Shown here: in pieces, positions 35,019 to 43,934 of the stretch
Numbering within the stretch: position 1 is the first letter of the stretch
How the letters are laid out: every line of letters begins with the position of its first letter
DNA from: Ignavibacteriota bacterium
GTDB taxonomy: Bacteria; Bacteroidota; Ignavibacteria; Ignavibacteriales; Melioribacteraceae
DNA: 64,000 bases
NCBI GenBank assembly: GCA_013112585.1
Contig: JABFGH010000011.1
Span: 62,001 to 126,000 of the forward strand
Direction of reading: 5' to 3'
Notes under the pieces: model-generated
What the model saw: the letters and a program-made list of their open reading frames with translations, nothing else
Databases searched by the model: none
What the model was told of the DNA's origin: nothing
Program-made: the position numbers and the translations under genes

Positions 35019-35256
35019 TTATTCTACTCGATGGCTTTGTATGACGGCATCTCGATACGCCCCAAACAACGGTGCTACTCGATGACCTTTCGTCTTTCCA
35101 CCTGATAGGTGGCTGAGTAACCCCGTTTTTTGGGGTTGTATCGAAGCAACCGACATCTCGGTACGCCCCAAACAACGGGGCTACTCGATGACCTTTTGTC
35201 TTTCCACCTGATAGGTGGCTGAGTAATCCCGCAGAGCGGGTTGTATCGAAGCAACC
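35012..35256 (+). repeat. Dispersed repeat family 1, locus A (two tandem copies)
   Basis: Two head-to-tail units of 105-107 bp (35045-35151 and 35152-35256) share CATCTCGATACGCCCC, AAACAACGGGGCTACTCGATG, the hairpin CCACCT-GAT-AGGTGG, GGCTGAGTAA, a second variable hairpin (CCCCGTTTTTTGGGG in copy 1, CCCGC-AGA-GCGGG in copy 2) and TGTATCGAAGCAACC. The leader TCTTTGATTATTCTAC at 35012 is shared with locus B. The minus-strand open frame over it (34945-35298) is just repeat sequence. Hairpin content suggests a REP/BIME-like element. Confidence 0.85.
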
Positions 35257-35487
35257 GTCTTTTCGATATGTCCTGTGAACTGATTTATTTCTTGACATAA
35301 TATCCCTTTAAAGTTATCTTAAATCAGAACAACTAGTCTGATTGGATGTTTTATGCTTTAAGAAAACATATTCACATCCCCCCTGCGATCGCTACTTAAT
35401 CTATTTTCTTATAGCATTTTCAAATTTTAGATTTTCACTTTTATTTGATGCTAATTAGAATTCGCAATTAACTATTATCAAACAACT
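35257..35487. other. Intergenic remainder upstream of the propeller-SpoIIE gene
   Basis: After the repeat, these 230 bp are AT-rich with a C-run (ACATCCCCCC near 35375). They presumably contain the promoter for the large sensor gene. No gene, RNA or clear operator was seen. Confidence 0.5.
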
Positions 35488-38400
35488 ATGAAAGTTACAG
35501 AACACATCATTCGAGCAGCAGTTTTACTCCTCCTAAGTTTTTCCTTTTTATCAGCCCAAAAACTCCAAACAGAAACAATTAACACAACCAATGGTCTTTC
35601 TAATAACAAGGTCTTTCATACATTTCAGGATAGTTACGGTTTGTTATGGATAGGAACGGAGTATGGACTTAATTTATATGACGGTTATAATTTTAAGATT
35701 TTTAGAAATAATCCGGATGACCCGGAGAGTATAAATTCAAATGTAATTTGGTGGATAGTTGAAGATTCAGAAAAGAATCTTTGGATCGCTACAGGAGAAG
35801 GGGTCTCGAAATATATTCGTAAAGAAAATAAATTCAAAAATTATGATTTGTTTGGAGACTATTTTAGTTCTGTAACTATATATATTGATTCTAAAAAGAA
35901 TATATGGACTGCCCATGAGACAGAAAATATAAATAAATATAATAAAGAAAATGACTCGTGGGAAAGACCAAAAATTATTCTAGATCCCAATATTACATAT
36001 GGTAATCCATCACAGATTATGAACATAATTGAAGATAAAGATGATAGGTTATGGGTTGCCTCAATTAGATATGGTTTGTTGTGGTATGATGAGAGAGATA
36101 CTGTATTTAGGCAGGCTGAAGTCATTTATGAAGATGGAATAAGTAGGTTTACAAATTTTGATAATAATATAGTTGATTTGTTTTCAGATTCTTTGGGTAT
36201 TCTATGGATTACTTCAAGAAAAGGTATACATAAATATAATCCTGTTTCAAAGAAATTAAAGACCTTAAAAAGGTTCACATTTGGCGAATTTAAGTATGAA
36301 AGTGATTTCGGTAATATTACTAAAAGCCCGAATGGTAACATTTGGATAGCTAATCACACAAACGGTCTATTTAAATTTGATGGTATTTCTGATAATTTTA
36401 AGAGAGTAACAGTAGCGGGACAAATTTATTCTTCTGATGGGATATCTAATATTGTGATGTCAGATGGTTATTGGGATCAATCTGGTATTTATTGGATTGG
36501 GACATTTACAAAAGGTTTAATTAAATATAATCCAAATAAAAAAATATTTAATCACTATGCTCATGACGAGAACAATAAAAACAGTATAAGCCATTCTTAC
36601 ATATATAGCGTATTGGAGTCAAAAGCTCATCCAGGTAAAATTTATGTGGGAACCCGAGGTGGAGGATTAAACATATTTGATACCCAAACAAATAATTTTT
36701 CTACAATTCCGATTGATTTTTATAAGGATTATTATGGCGGATCAGTTCGATCAATTCTAGAAGAGGAAGATGGTTCTCTATGGCTTGGTACTTCGGGTGA
36801 TGGTTTATTGAAAATGAACCCGGAGAGGCAAATAATTAAAAGGTTTATTCCAGATTCATCAGATGTAAATAGTATTTCCGGTGATTGGGTAAGAGTTATT
36901 CGTAAAGATTTATCGGGTAATTTATGGATTGGTACAAACACCGGTGGATTAAATTATTTTGATATAAAGAGAAATTTATTCAAAAATTTTAATAAACCAT
37001 TTATCCGTTATTCACAGAAAATTATAGACTTAATTAAAAAGAAAATTAGCACTGACTCAGATAAAGCTAAAATAATAGAAGTTGGTGATTTTCAAAAATT
37101 ATCGTCCACGTTTGAAGTCAAAAATCAAGGAGATTATTTGGTTCTTTCTGGAGGAGAAGGAACTAGTTTTGATCCCCTAATGTGGGACTATGGTTGGATT
37201 GAGGATAGTAAAAAAAATATAATCTGGGATTCTAAAAAATATGCTTCAACTTATTATCTCGGAGGCGCAAGTAAGAATAGAATTGCTATGGAGGTCCTCT
37301 CACTTGATGCGGGGAAATACTCACTAAAATATGAATCCGATGATAGTCACAGTTTTGGGAATTGGAATGCAGTTCCACCTATTGATGATGAACTCTGGGG
37401 TATAAGAATATTCAAAATTGATGATGTCAACGAACTTAAGACTATTAAAAAGCTGTTAGATGAAAGTGTAAAGGACTTTGGGATTAATGGAAATAATATT
37501 AGAGCTATACATATAAGTCAAAATAATAATGTTTGGGTAGGTACATATCAGAACGGCTTACACAAAATTAACTTGAATCAAAAAAATGTTAAAACTTATT
37601 TATTTGATAATAAAGTTAATTCGGAGGGGAGTAGATTTAACATTAATGATATTCATGAAAATAGTGACGGAAGTTTTTGGCTCGCTACAAACCGCGGACT
37701 TATTGAATTCGATCCAGTTAAAGAAACTTATAAATATTTTAGAGATCAAGATGGTTTACCTACAAATGTTATCCAATCGATTTTACCGGGGGAAAATAAT
37801 GAATTGTGGCTGGGTACGCTAAATGGTCTATCCAATATGAAAATTGGTCTTACCGGAAAAACAACATTTGTAAACTATGGTATTGAAGACGGTTTAGGTG
37901 GTATGGAGTTTTATAGATTAGCAGCATTAAAATCAAAGACGGGTAAATATTACTTTGGCGGTGATCATGGATTGAATGAATTTGATTCAGAAAAATCAAT
38001 TAGTACTCCGCCAAAATTATATTTATCAGATTTTAAAATATCTAATGTTTCTTTTATGGAAATATTTGAGGATTCACTAATTGAGGCCTATTTAATGGAT
38101 TTAGATGAGCTTTTTCTTAATCATGATCAAAATGATTTAAGTTTTGAATTCACGGCACTTCACTTTTCTAATCCTAGAAAAAACAATTATTCACATCAGT
38201 TGGTTGGTTATGAGGATGAGTGGGTATATGATAACAATCGTATTGCTACTTATACTAACTTAGATCCCGGGAAATACACATTTAGATTCAAAGGTTCAAA
38301 TAATGAGGGCATTTGGAATGAAAAAGGTAAATCCATTTCGATTATTATTAGTCCTCCTTTCTGGCAGACTTGGTGGGCTTATCTAGGATATGGTTTTATT

Positions 38401-39285
38401 TTTCTTGCTGCATTTTATGGAGTGGATCGAGTTCAAAAAAGAAAGTTATTGCGTAAAGCAAAAGAGAGAATGAAAATTCAAGATGCAGAACATAGGGCAG
38501 AAACCGCTGAACTACAGGCAAAAGCTACCGAAGCACAATCTAAATTAATCCAAGCTGAAAATGAGAGAAAAACTAAAGAATTAGAAGAAGCGCGAGAATT
38601 ACAATTATCAATGCTCCCAAAAGAACTCCCTAAAATAAATAACTTAGATATTGCAGTATTTATGAAAACAGCAACTGAAGTTGGCGGCGATTATTATGAT
38701 ATCTCACTTAAAGATGATGGGTCAGTCAATATTGCCATCGGTGATGCGACTGGTCATGGAATGAAAGCCGGTACACTTGTTTCAATGATGAAATCGTTAT
38801 TTACAGCAAATTCAGTAGTTCACGAAATGAAGGACTTTTTTACTTCATCCAATACTGCATTAAAAAAAGCGAATATGGAAAGAATGATGATTGGTTTTGC
38901 AATGATTAACATCAATGGAAATAAAGCAATATTAATGAATGCCGGAATGCCCCCAATTTATCTTTTTAAAAGCAAACTTAACGAAGTTGAAGAAATTGAT
39001 TTACATGGCACCCCATTGGGCGCGCTCTTAGGTACAAACTATAATCATCGTGAAATAGTAATTAACAATAACGATATATTTTTATTGATGAGTGATGGAT
39101 TTCCGGAATTGCAAAATAAGAGCAACACTATGTATGGCTACGAAAGAGTTAAAAAAACATTTAAAAGTATTGCAAATAAATCTCCGGAAGAAATTATAAA
39201 ATGTTTGGAGTCAGAGGTTATAAATTGGAAGGAAGATAATGATCTGAATGATGATGTGACATTCGTTGTAATAAAAATAAAATAA
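35488..39285 (+). CDS. Two-component-regulator-type propeller sensor with SpoIIE (PP2C) phosphatase output
   Basis: 1265 aa: signal peptide (1-23), two seven-bladed Reg_prop propellers (repeats of the LWIGTEYGLN / LWLGTSGDGL type, ~35-500 and ~665-835), an inserted ~150-residue beta-rich domain between them (~510-660), a Y_Y_Y domain (~885-950), one TM helix (~965-985), a Gln/Glu/Ala-rich coiled coil (~990-1050) and a SpoIIE phosphatase domain (~1060-1265). The latter has metal ligands in GGDYYDIS, GDATGHGMKAG and LMSDGFPE. It senses an outside ligand and should dephosphorylate an anti-sigma antagonist. The STAS protein encoded 40 bp downstream is the natural substrate. Confidence 0.92.
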   Translation: MKVTEHIIRAAVLLLLSFSFLSAQKLQTETINTTNGLSNNKVFHTFQDSYGLLWIGTEYGLNLYDGYNFKIFRNNPDDPESINSNVIWWIVEDSEKNLWIATGEGVSKYIRKENKFKNYDLFGDYFSSVTIYIDSKKNIWTAHETENINKYNKENDSWERPKIILDPNITYGNPSQIMNIIEDKDDRLWVASIRYGLLWYDERDTVFRQAEVIYEDGISRFTNFDNNIVDLFSDSLGILWITSRKGIHKYNPVSKKLKTLKRFTFGEFKYESDFGNITKSPNGNIWIANHTNGLFKFDGISDNFKRVTVAGQIYSSDGISNIVMSDGYWDQSGIYWIGTFTKGLIKYNPNKKIFNHYAHDENNKNSISHSYIYSVLESKAHPGKIYVGTRGGGLNIFDTQTNNFSTIPIDFYKDYYGGSVRSILEEEDGSLWLGTSGDGLLKMNPERQIIKRFIPDSSDVNSISGDWVRVIRKDLSGNLWIGTNTGGLNYFDIKRNLFKNFNKPFIRYSQKIIDLIKKKISTDSDKAKIIEVGDFQKLSSTFEVKNQGDYLVLSGGEGTSFDPLMWDYGWIEDSKKNIIWDSKKYASTYYLGGASKNRIAMEVLSLDAGKYSLKYESDDSHSFGNWNAVPPIDDELWGIRIFKIDDVNELKTIKKLLDESVKDFGINGNNIRAIHISQNNNVWVGTYQNGLHKINLNQKNVKTYLFDNKVNSEGSRFNINDIHENSDGSFWLATNRGLIEFDPVKETYKYFRDQDGLPTNVIQSILPGENNELWLGTLNGLSNMKIGLTGKTTFVNYGIEDGLGGMEFYRLAALKSKTGKYYFGGDHGLNEFDSEKSISTPPKLYLSDFKISNVSFMEIFEDSLIEAYLMDLDELFLNHDQNDLSFEFTALHFSNPRKNNYSHQLVGYEDEWVYDNNRIATYTNLDPGKYTFRFKGSNNEGIWNEKGKSISIIISPPFWQTWWAYLGYGFIFLAAFYGVDRVQKRKLLRKAKERMKIQDAEHRAETAELQAKATEAQSKLIQAENERKTKELEEARELQLSMLPKELPKINNLDIAVFMKTATEVGGDYYDISLKDDGSVNIAIGDATGHGMKAGTLVSMMKSLFTANSVVHEMKDFFTSSNTALKKANMERMMIGFAMININGNKAILMNAGMPPIYLFKSKLNEVEEIDLHGTPLGALLGTNYNHREIVINNNDIFLLMSDGFPELQNKSNTMYGYERVKKTFKSIANKSPEEIIKCLESEVINWKEDNDLNDDVTFVVIKIK

Positions 39286-39325
39286 TCATTTTGGTTTAGT
39301 ATATGAATCTTTATAGGAGTGAATA

Positions 39326-39658
39326 ATGAAAGTACTAATGACTGAAACCGCAAATGGGGCAGTTCTTAAACTAGAAGGAAAAATGATGTTAGGTTATGAA
39401 GCTAACGATTTTCATGAAGCAGTGCTTACTGCAATAGAGAATAACAAAAAAAATATTGTGGTTGATCTAAGTGATGTTAAATTTATTTCTAGTTGGGGAA
39501 TAGGAATATTAGTTTATGGTTACACAACAGCCACCAACGGAGGGGGCACTTTCAAATTAGCTGCAATGCCCCAAGATATAAAGAATATATTGGTGAAGGT
39601 TAAACTTGATAAAATATTTGAACAATTCGAAACAGTCGAAGAAGCGTTAATGATATGA
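39326..39658 (+). CDS. STAS-domain anti-sigma-factor antagonist
   Basis: A 110-aa SpoIIAA/RsbV-like protein: VVDLSDVKFISSWGIGILV carries the helix-capping phosphorylation loop, with Ser56 aligned to SpoIIAA Ser58. The canonical DSSG is ISSWG here, so the preceding Asp is Ser55. In partner switching, dephosphorylation by a SpoIIE phosphatase lets it sequester an anti-sigma kinase. The upstream gene supplies the phosphatase, but no anti-sigma kinase or sigma factor is in the window. TAGGAG precedes the ATG. Confidence 0.9.
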   Translation: MKVLMTETANGAVLKLEGKMMLGYEANDFHEAVLTAIENNKKNIVVDLSDVKFISSWGIGILVYGYTTATNGGGTFKLAAMPQDIKNILVKVKLDKIFEQFETVEEALMI

Positions 39659-39696
39659 CAATAAGGAAAAGGAGTTTTGATAATTAATCTTTAATT

Positions 39697-39798
39697 ATTC
39701 TACGCTATAGCTTTGTGTGACGGCATCTCGATACGTCCCAAACAACGGGGCTACTCGATGACCTTTCATTTTTCAACTGATAGGCGGCTGAATGTGCC
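39697..39798 (+). repeat. Dispersed repeat family 1, locus B (partial)
   Basis: Shares the leader (ATTATTCTAC, then a GCTTTGT-rich stretch) and the CATCTCGATACGTCCC, AAACAACGGGGCTACTCGATG and CTGATAGGCGGCTGA parts with locus A, but stops before the second hairpin and is joined to a family 2 element. Confidence 0.8.
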
Positions 39799-39811
39799 AA
39801 ATATTTTTGTT

Positions 39812-39881
39812 CAACCACTAACGTGGTTGAGGCGGGATATAGGTCTGCACGGGCTACAAACATTGAACCGCTAATGCGGTT
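39812..39881 (-). repeat. Dispersed repeat family 2 (paired hairpins around CTACAAACA), copy 1
   Basis: Hairpin CAACCAC-TAAC-GTGGTTG (39812-39829), spacer containing GGCTACAAACATT, hairpin AACCGC-TAAT-GCGGTT (39866-39881). The same module lies in the opposite direction at 62278-62345, and a variant at 39943-40010. Its doublet structure is like that of REP elements mobilised by TnpA-REP transposases, none of which is in the window. Confidence 0.8.
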
Positions 39882-39942
39882 TAAAAAATATCTGCAAAAT
39901 GTTTAAAGATAATCGAATTGGAATTTTAGTTTTATATTTTTT

Positions 39943-40010
39943 GACGGCGTAGGCGTCCAATGTTTGTAGCATAGAAAGCAAAACAATACAACCCAACCGC
40001 AGCGCGGTTG
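39943..40010 (+). repeat. Dispersed repeat family 2, copy 2 (degenerate first hairpin)
   Basis: A degenerate first hairpin (GACGGCGTAGGCGTC) precedes AATGTTTGTAGCA and the perfect hairpin CAACCGC-AGC-GCGGTTG (39994-40010). Opposite orientation to copy 1, 62 bp away, so copies 1 and 2 form a large inverted pair. Confidence 0.75.
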
Positions 40011-40053
40011 AATTTTTCTTTGCAATTAATATGCATAGATTAACGAAGTGACG

Positions 40054-40155
40054 GGCATCTCGGTACGCCCCAAACAACGGGGCTACTCGATGACCTTTCT
40101 TCTTTCCACCTGATAGGTGGCTGAGTAATCCCGCAGAGCAGGATGTATCGCAGCC
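40054..40155 (+). repeat. Dispersed repeat family 1, locus C
   Basis: A full unit: GGCATCTCGGTACGCCCC, AAACAACGGGGCTACTCGATG, hairpin CCACCT-GAT-AGGTGG, GGCTGAGTAATCCCGCAGAGC, ending GATGTATCGCAGCC. Closest to copy 2 of locus A, 4.9 kb away and in the same orientation. It lies 22 bp beyond the mfd stop codon. The 519-bp gap 39659-40177 is therefore almost wholly repeats. Confidence 0.85.
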
Positions 40156-40177
40156 CCGGTAAAGGAAGTAGAGAAAA

Positions 40178-43100
40178 TTAAGCAACAACCTCAATCACCT
40201 TCTTACAAAATTCCGTGCAAAACTTAACAGCTGCTTCAGGCGATTGAAAATCATTTTTCATCAGCAGCTTAGCAACATTTTTATCCTGCTTAAATTGAAT
40301 ATCATTCGGATAATACTCAACAACATACTGCATAAGTTTAGAGAATGATTTTGTGTAAAATTCCTCGCGCTCGGGTTTAGGAAGTAAGAATGAGATTTTG
40401 TCGCGTGTAATTACGATTCTCTCAAACAGAGCAATGGAAGCATAAAGCCGCAGAACTGCAATTGACATTAGTCGTTCTATGATTACGGGAACCTTGCCGA
40501 AACGATCTTCCATCTCTTCCTTAATTTCATCAAGCTCTTCAATTTTTATCATTGAGAACATTGCCGAGTAAAAACTAAGTCTATCTGATTGATCCGGCAT
40601 GTAGCTTTGCGGAATATTGATCTCAAAAAATGTATCAACAGTCGGTTCGGACCGTTCCATAACTTTAGGCAAATCTTTGAAGACATCTTTAAACTCTGCG
40701 TGCTTCAATTCATCAACTGCTTCATCGAGCATTTTAACGTATAAATCAAATCCGACTGAATCAATCGCTCCGCTCTGCTCGGTGCCGAGCAAGTTTCCCG
40801 CACCTCTGATTTCCAGATCACGCATTGATAAATTAAATCCTTCACCGAGATCTGTGTATTCTTCAATCGCCTGCAGTCTTCGCACTGCTTTTTTTGTTAC
40901 TGTGTTCATCGAAGGCACAAGCAAATATGCATAAGCTTGTTTATCTGAACGCCCAACCCTACCCCTTAATTGATGAAGTTCCGCAAGTCCAAATCTATCG
41001 GCACGATTTATAATTATAGTATTAACATTTGGAATGTCGAGACCAGATTCAATTATTTTTGTTGAGATCAAAACATGGAATTTTTTATTAAGAAAATCAT
41101 GAATGACTTTTTCAAGCAGCGATGGTTTCATTTGTCCGTGCGCAACGCCGATGTTTATTTCCGGAATGTGTTTCTGAAGATAGTCTGCAATCTTATCAAT
41201 CGATTGAACGCGGTCATGAACAAAATAAATTTGCCCGCCGCGTTTTATTTCTTCCATAATCCATTCGCGGATTTTAACAATATCAAACTTATCAACCTTT
41301 GTATAAATGGGCTGGCGGTTCGGCGGCGGAGTTGCAATTATTGATAGATCACGAGCGCCCAGCAATGAAAGATTTAGTGTGCGCGGGATTGGAGTTGCCG
41401 TTAAGGTCAGCGTATCAACATTCAATTTTATTGCGCGTAATTTTTCCTTTGCCATTACGCCAAAGCGATGCTCCTCATCAATGATCAGCAGTCCCAAATC
41501 CTTAAACTTAATATCTTTTGAAAGCAAGCGGTGCGTACCAATTATAATATCAACAGTACCTGCAGTCATGTGCGCCAATATTTCTGTTTGCTGCGCCTTT
41601 GTTTGGAATCTTGAAATTGCAGCAACCTTAACCGGGAACTGAGAAAGCCGATCTTTAAAAGTATTGTAATGCTGCTCGGCTAAAATTGTTGTTGGAACAA
41701 GAAGAGCAACCTGCTTGCCGTCATTAACAGCTTTAAATGCTGCGCGTACGGCAATTTCAGTTTTCCCAAAACCAACATCACCGCAAACCAGCCTGTCCAT
41801 TGGGTTTTCGGTTTCCATGTCGCTTTTAACATCTTCCGAAACTTTGGATTGATCAGGAGTGTCTTCATAAAAGAATGATGCTTCAAGCTCCTTTTGCCAA
41901 ATTGTATCTTCGCTATATGATATTCCTTTTGTTGCCTTCCGTTTTGCATAAAGAGAAATAAGTTCACGAGCAGCTTCTTTAATTTTAGTTTTAACTTTTT
42001 TCTTGGTCGACTTCCACTCGTTGCTGCCGAGAGTTGAAAGACGCGGTGCTGCATTTTCCTTCGATGCAAATTTTTTAACAAGTCCGAGATAATTTAAATT
42101 TACATAAACCACTCCGCCTTCAGCATAAAGTATTTTTATGCTCTCTTGTTCTACCAATCCAATTTTAATTGTTTCCAAACCAACATACTGACCAATCCCG
42201 AAGGTCTCGTGCACAACAAAATCACCCTTCTTAATGGAGGCAAAATCTTTTACGCGCGACTTGTTATACTTCTGCCTTCTTGAAATTTTTGTCCGGTAGG
42301 GTTTATTAAAAATTTGGTAATCGCTGATGATTAAAAGCTTTTCCTTTTTTGATAGAAAGCCTTCCTTAATTGCAAGTACGGCTGTTTTTATTTTTCCTAT
42401 TTCTAAAAGTTCGCGAAGCTCAGGTTTGAAGTCTGAAAGTAACTCAAACAAACGCTTTGCCTGCATTTCATTCTCGGCGCTTATTATCACATCAAAACTA
42501 GATTTGGCATACTGAGTAAGTACATTGAAGAGCAGTTCAAAATTTGAATTGATTGTCGGTGCCTCATTATATCCAAGCCTAATTACATTTTCGTTACTTT
42601 GTAATTCATCTTCAATTACCCACAAAGCATCTGTTTGAAATAAACTTTCCGGATTAAACTCATCTTCAAATTCCGGTTTTCCGTTTCCGATTTCTTCAAC
42701 AGCGGCGGGTTCATTTTCCGTTTCGTAAAGCTCTTCCTTAAGCTCATTGTCAATATCATCGGGAATTATCTCTGCCGCCGCCGCATGAATTTTCTCCTCT
42801 TTAAGCGAAAGTTTCTGCATCTCAAACTCAGAGGCAAAAACAAGCGGCTTGTTTAAGTAATCAAAAATAGTTGAGGTATATTCAACATCCCCTTCAGAAA
42901 TTGAAGAAGCAAGTGTTGCAGATTGTTCACGCCCCGATGAGCGTTGACTGTCAACATCAAAGTATCTTATTGATTCGAGAAAATCTCCGTCGTATTCAAT
43001 TCTGCAAGGTTGTTTTTCACTATACGACCAAAAGTCAATAATAGAGCCTCGAACGGCAAACTCGCCCGGACTGCCGACAAACTGCTCCCTATTATAATTG

Positions 43101-43555
43101 AGCATCGACATATATTCAATCACTTCATCGTAAGTAATTTCACTGCCGACCTCCAATCTTGTTGTTGTGTTTTCAACATTTTCTTTCGAGGGCAATTTTA
43201 CTTTTAGAATATCGTAAGTTGAAAGAAGAATTACTTTATCGCGGCTGTTTAAATCAGTTAAACTTTCTTGTAATGAATCATTAGTCAGTTTGTCAATTGC
43301 AATTGTGTTATCCGATAATCCGAGTACATCCATTTCAACTTTTGTTTCGTTCACCTCTTTGATGGTTGGCGAAAGCAAAAGAATTTGTGAATTGGATTTG
43401 ATTAATCTATTAAGAAAAAGAGATTTTGTTGAACCATGTAGCGGCGAAACATAAATTTTATTTGAAGGATGTTCCTTTTTCTCTATCTCGTTTATTAAAT
43501 GATTAAATGACTCAAGTGATTCAAATTTATTAAGGACTAAAGATTTCATCAACAA
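40178..43555 (-). CDS. mfd: Transcription-repair coupling factor Mfd
   Basis: Removes stalled RNA polymerase and recruits UvrA. 1125 aa with the UvrB-homology N-terminal module (~20-330), the CarD/RID-like RNA polymerase-interacting domain (~445-500: KGDFVVHETFGIGQYVGLE), and the RecG-like translocase (~590-960: Walker A GDVGFGKTEIA, DEEHRFG box, TATPIPRTL, the IIINRADRFGLAELHQLRGRVGRS motif). The C-terminal D7 regulatory domain (~990-1110) closes it. Slightly shorter than E. coli Mfd, complete. Standalone, divergent from the Lon-like gene. Confidence 0.96.
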   Translation of the reverse strand: MLMKSLVLNKFESLESFNHLINEIEKKEHPSNKIYVSPLHGSTKSLFLNRLIKSNSQILLLSPTIKEVNETKVEMDVLGLSDNTIAIDKLTNDSLQESLTDLNSRDKVILLSTYDILKVKLPSKENVENTTTRLEVGSEITYDEVIEYMSMLNYNREQFVGSPGEFAVRGSIIDFWSYSEKQPCRIEYDGDFLESIRYFDVDSQRSSGREQSATLASSISEGDVEYTSTIFDYLNKPLVFASEFEMQKLSLKEEKIHAAAAEIIPDDIDNELKEELYETENEPAAVEEIGNGKPEFEDEFNPESLFQTDALWVIEDELQSNENVIRLGYNEAPTINSNFELLFNVLTQYAKSSFDVIISAENEMQAKRLFELLSDFKPELRELLEIGKIKTAVLAIKEGFLSKKEKLLIISDYQIFNKPYRTKISRRQKYNKSRVKDFASIKKGDFVVHETFGIGQYVGLETIKIGLVEQESIKILYAEGGVVYVNLNYLGLVKKFASKENAAPRLSTLGSNEWKSTKKKVKTKIKEAARELISLYAKRKATKGISYSEDTIWQKELEASFFYEDTPDQSKVSEDVKSDMETENPMDRLVCGDVGFGKTEIAVRAAFKAVNDGKQVALLVPTTILAEQHYNTFKDRLSQFPVKVAAISRFQTKAQQTEILAHMTAGTVDIIIGTHRLLSKDIKFKDLGLLIIDEEHRFGVMAKEKLRAIKLNVDTLTLTATPIPRTLNLSLLGARDLSIIATPPPNRQPIYTKVDKFDIVKIREWIMEEIKRGGQIYFVHDRVQSIDKIADYLQKHIPEINIGVAHGQMKPSLLEKVIHDFLNKKFHVLISTKIIESGLDIPNVNTIIINRADRFGLAELHQLRGRVGRSDKQAYAYLLVPSMNTVTKKAVRRLQAIEEYTDLGEGFNLSMRDLEIRGAGNLLGTEQSGAIDSVGFDLYVKMLDEAVDELKHAEFKDVFKDLPKVMERSEPTVDTFFEINIPQSYMPDQSDRLSFYSAMFSMIKIEELDEIKEEMEDRFGKVPVIIERLMSIAVLRLYASIALFERIVITRDKISFLLPKPEREEFYTKSFSKLMQYVVEYYPNDIQFKQDKNVAKLLMKNDFQSPEAAVKFCTEFCKKVIEVVA

Positions 43556-43934
43556 TTTTCCACGGTTAAAATTTTAAAATAGATATACCGCACCAATACA
43601 ACAAAGTATGCTGCGAGAAATGAAATTCGAATTATAACAGATTACAAATTTCTAGAAGACTAAAATAAGGAAGATTAAAGATTTAGAGAAGTTAATAATT
43701 TGGCTCATTGTTATCCGATTGTATTCCGGTTGTTATTCTGTAGTAATTCAGTGGGAATTCAATTGTAACCCTCCTTTACATAAATTCTTCGTCGGGTAAG
43801 TTTGTTTCGCTTCATTGGTTTTTCTAAAAGGAGTTATTCATTGAAATTTTATTTAATTAGTTCTCATTTTCAAAAACTTAATAATTATGTTAAATTGAAC
43901 ATTAATTCTCTTAAAAGATTAGGAAATCCAATCA
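43556..43934. other. 379-bp divergent intergenic region between mfd and the Lon-like gene
   Basis: Carries the promoters of both genes. The only coding-like item is a 38-codon frame from TTG 43841 to the stop at 43957, with a good AAAAGGAG site 7 bases upstream, that overlaps the Lon-like start in another frame. It may be a leader peptide or chance. No repeat-family member, terminator or RNA structure recognised. Confidence 0.5.

Noticed and set aside
34945-35298. Minus-strand open frame of 117 codons over the repeats
   Set aside because: It consists of two tandem copies of dispersed repeat family 1 and has no protein-like composition. A similar frame at 39871-40194 is also repeat sequence.
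41680-42081. 133-codon frame on the same strand inside mfd
   Set aside because: It is a shifted frame within the well-conserved translocase domain of mfd, with low-complexity Lys/Leu content.
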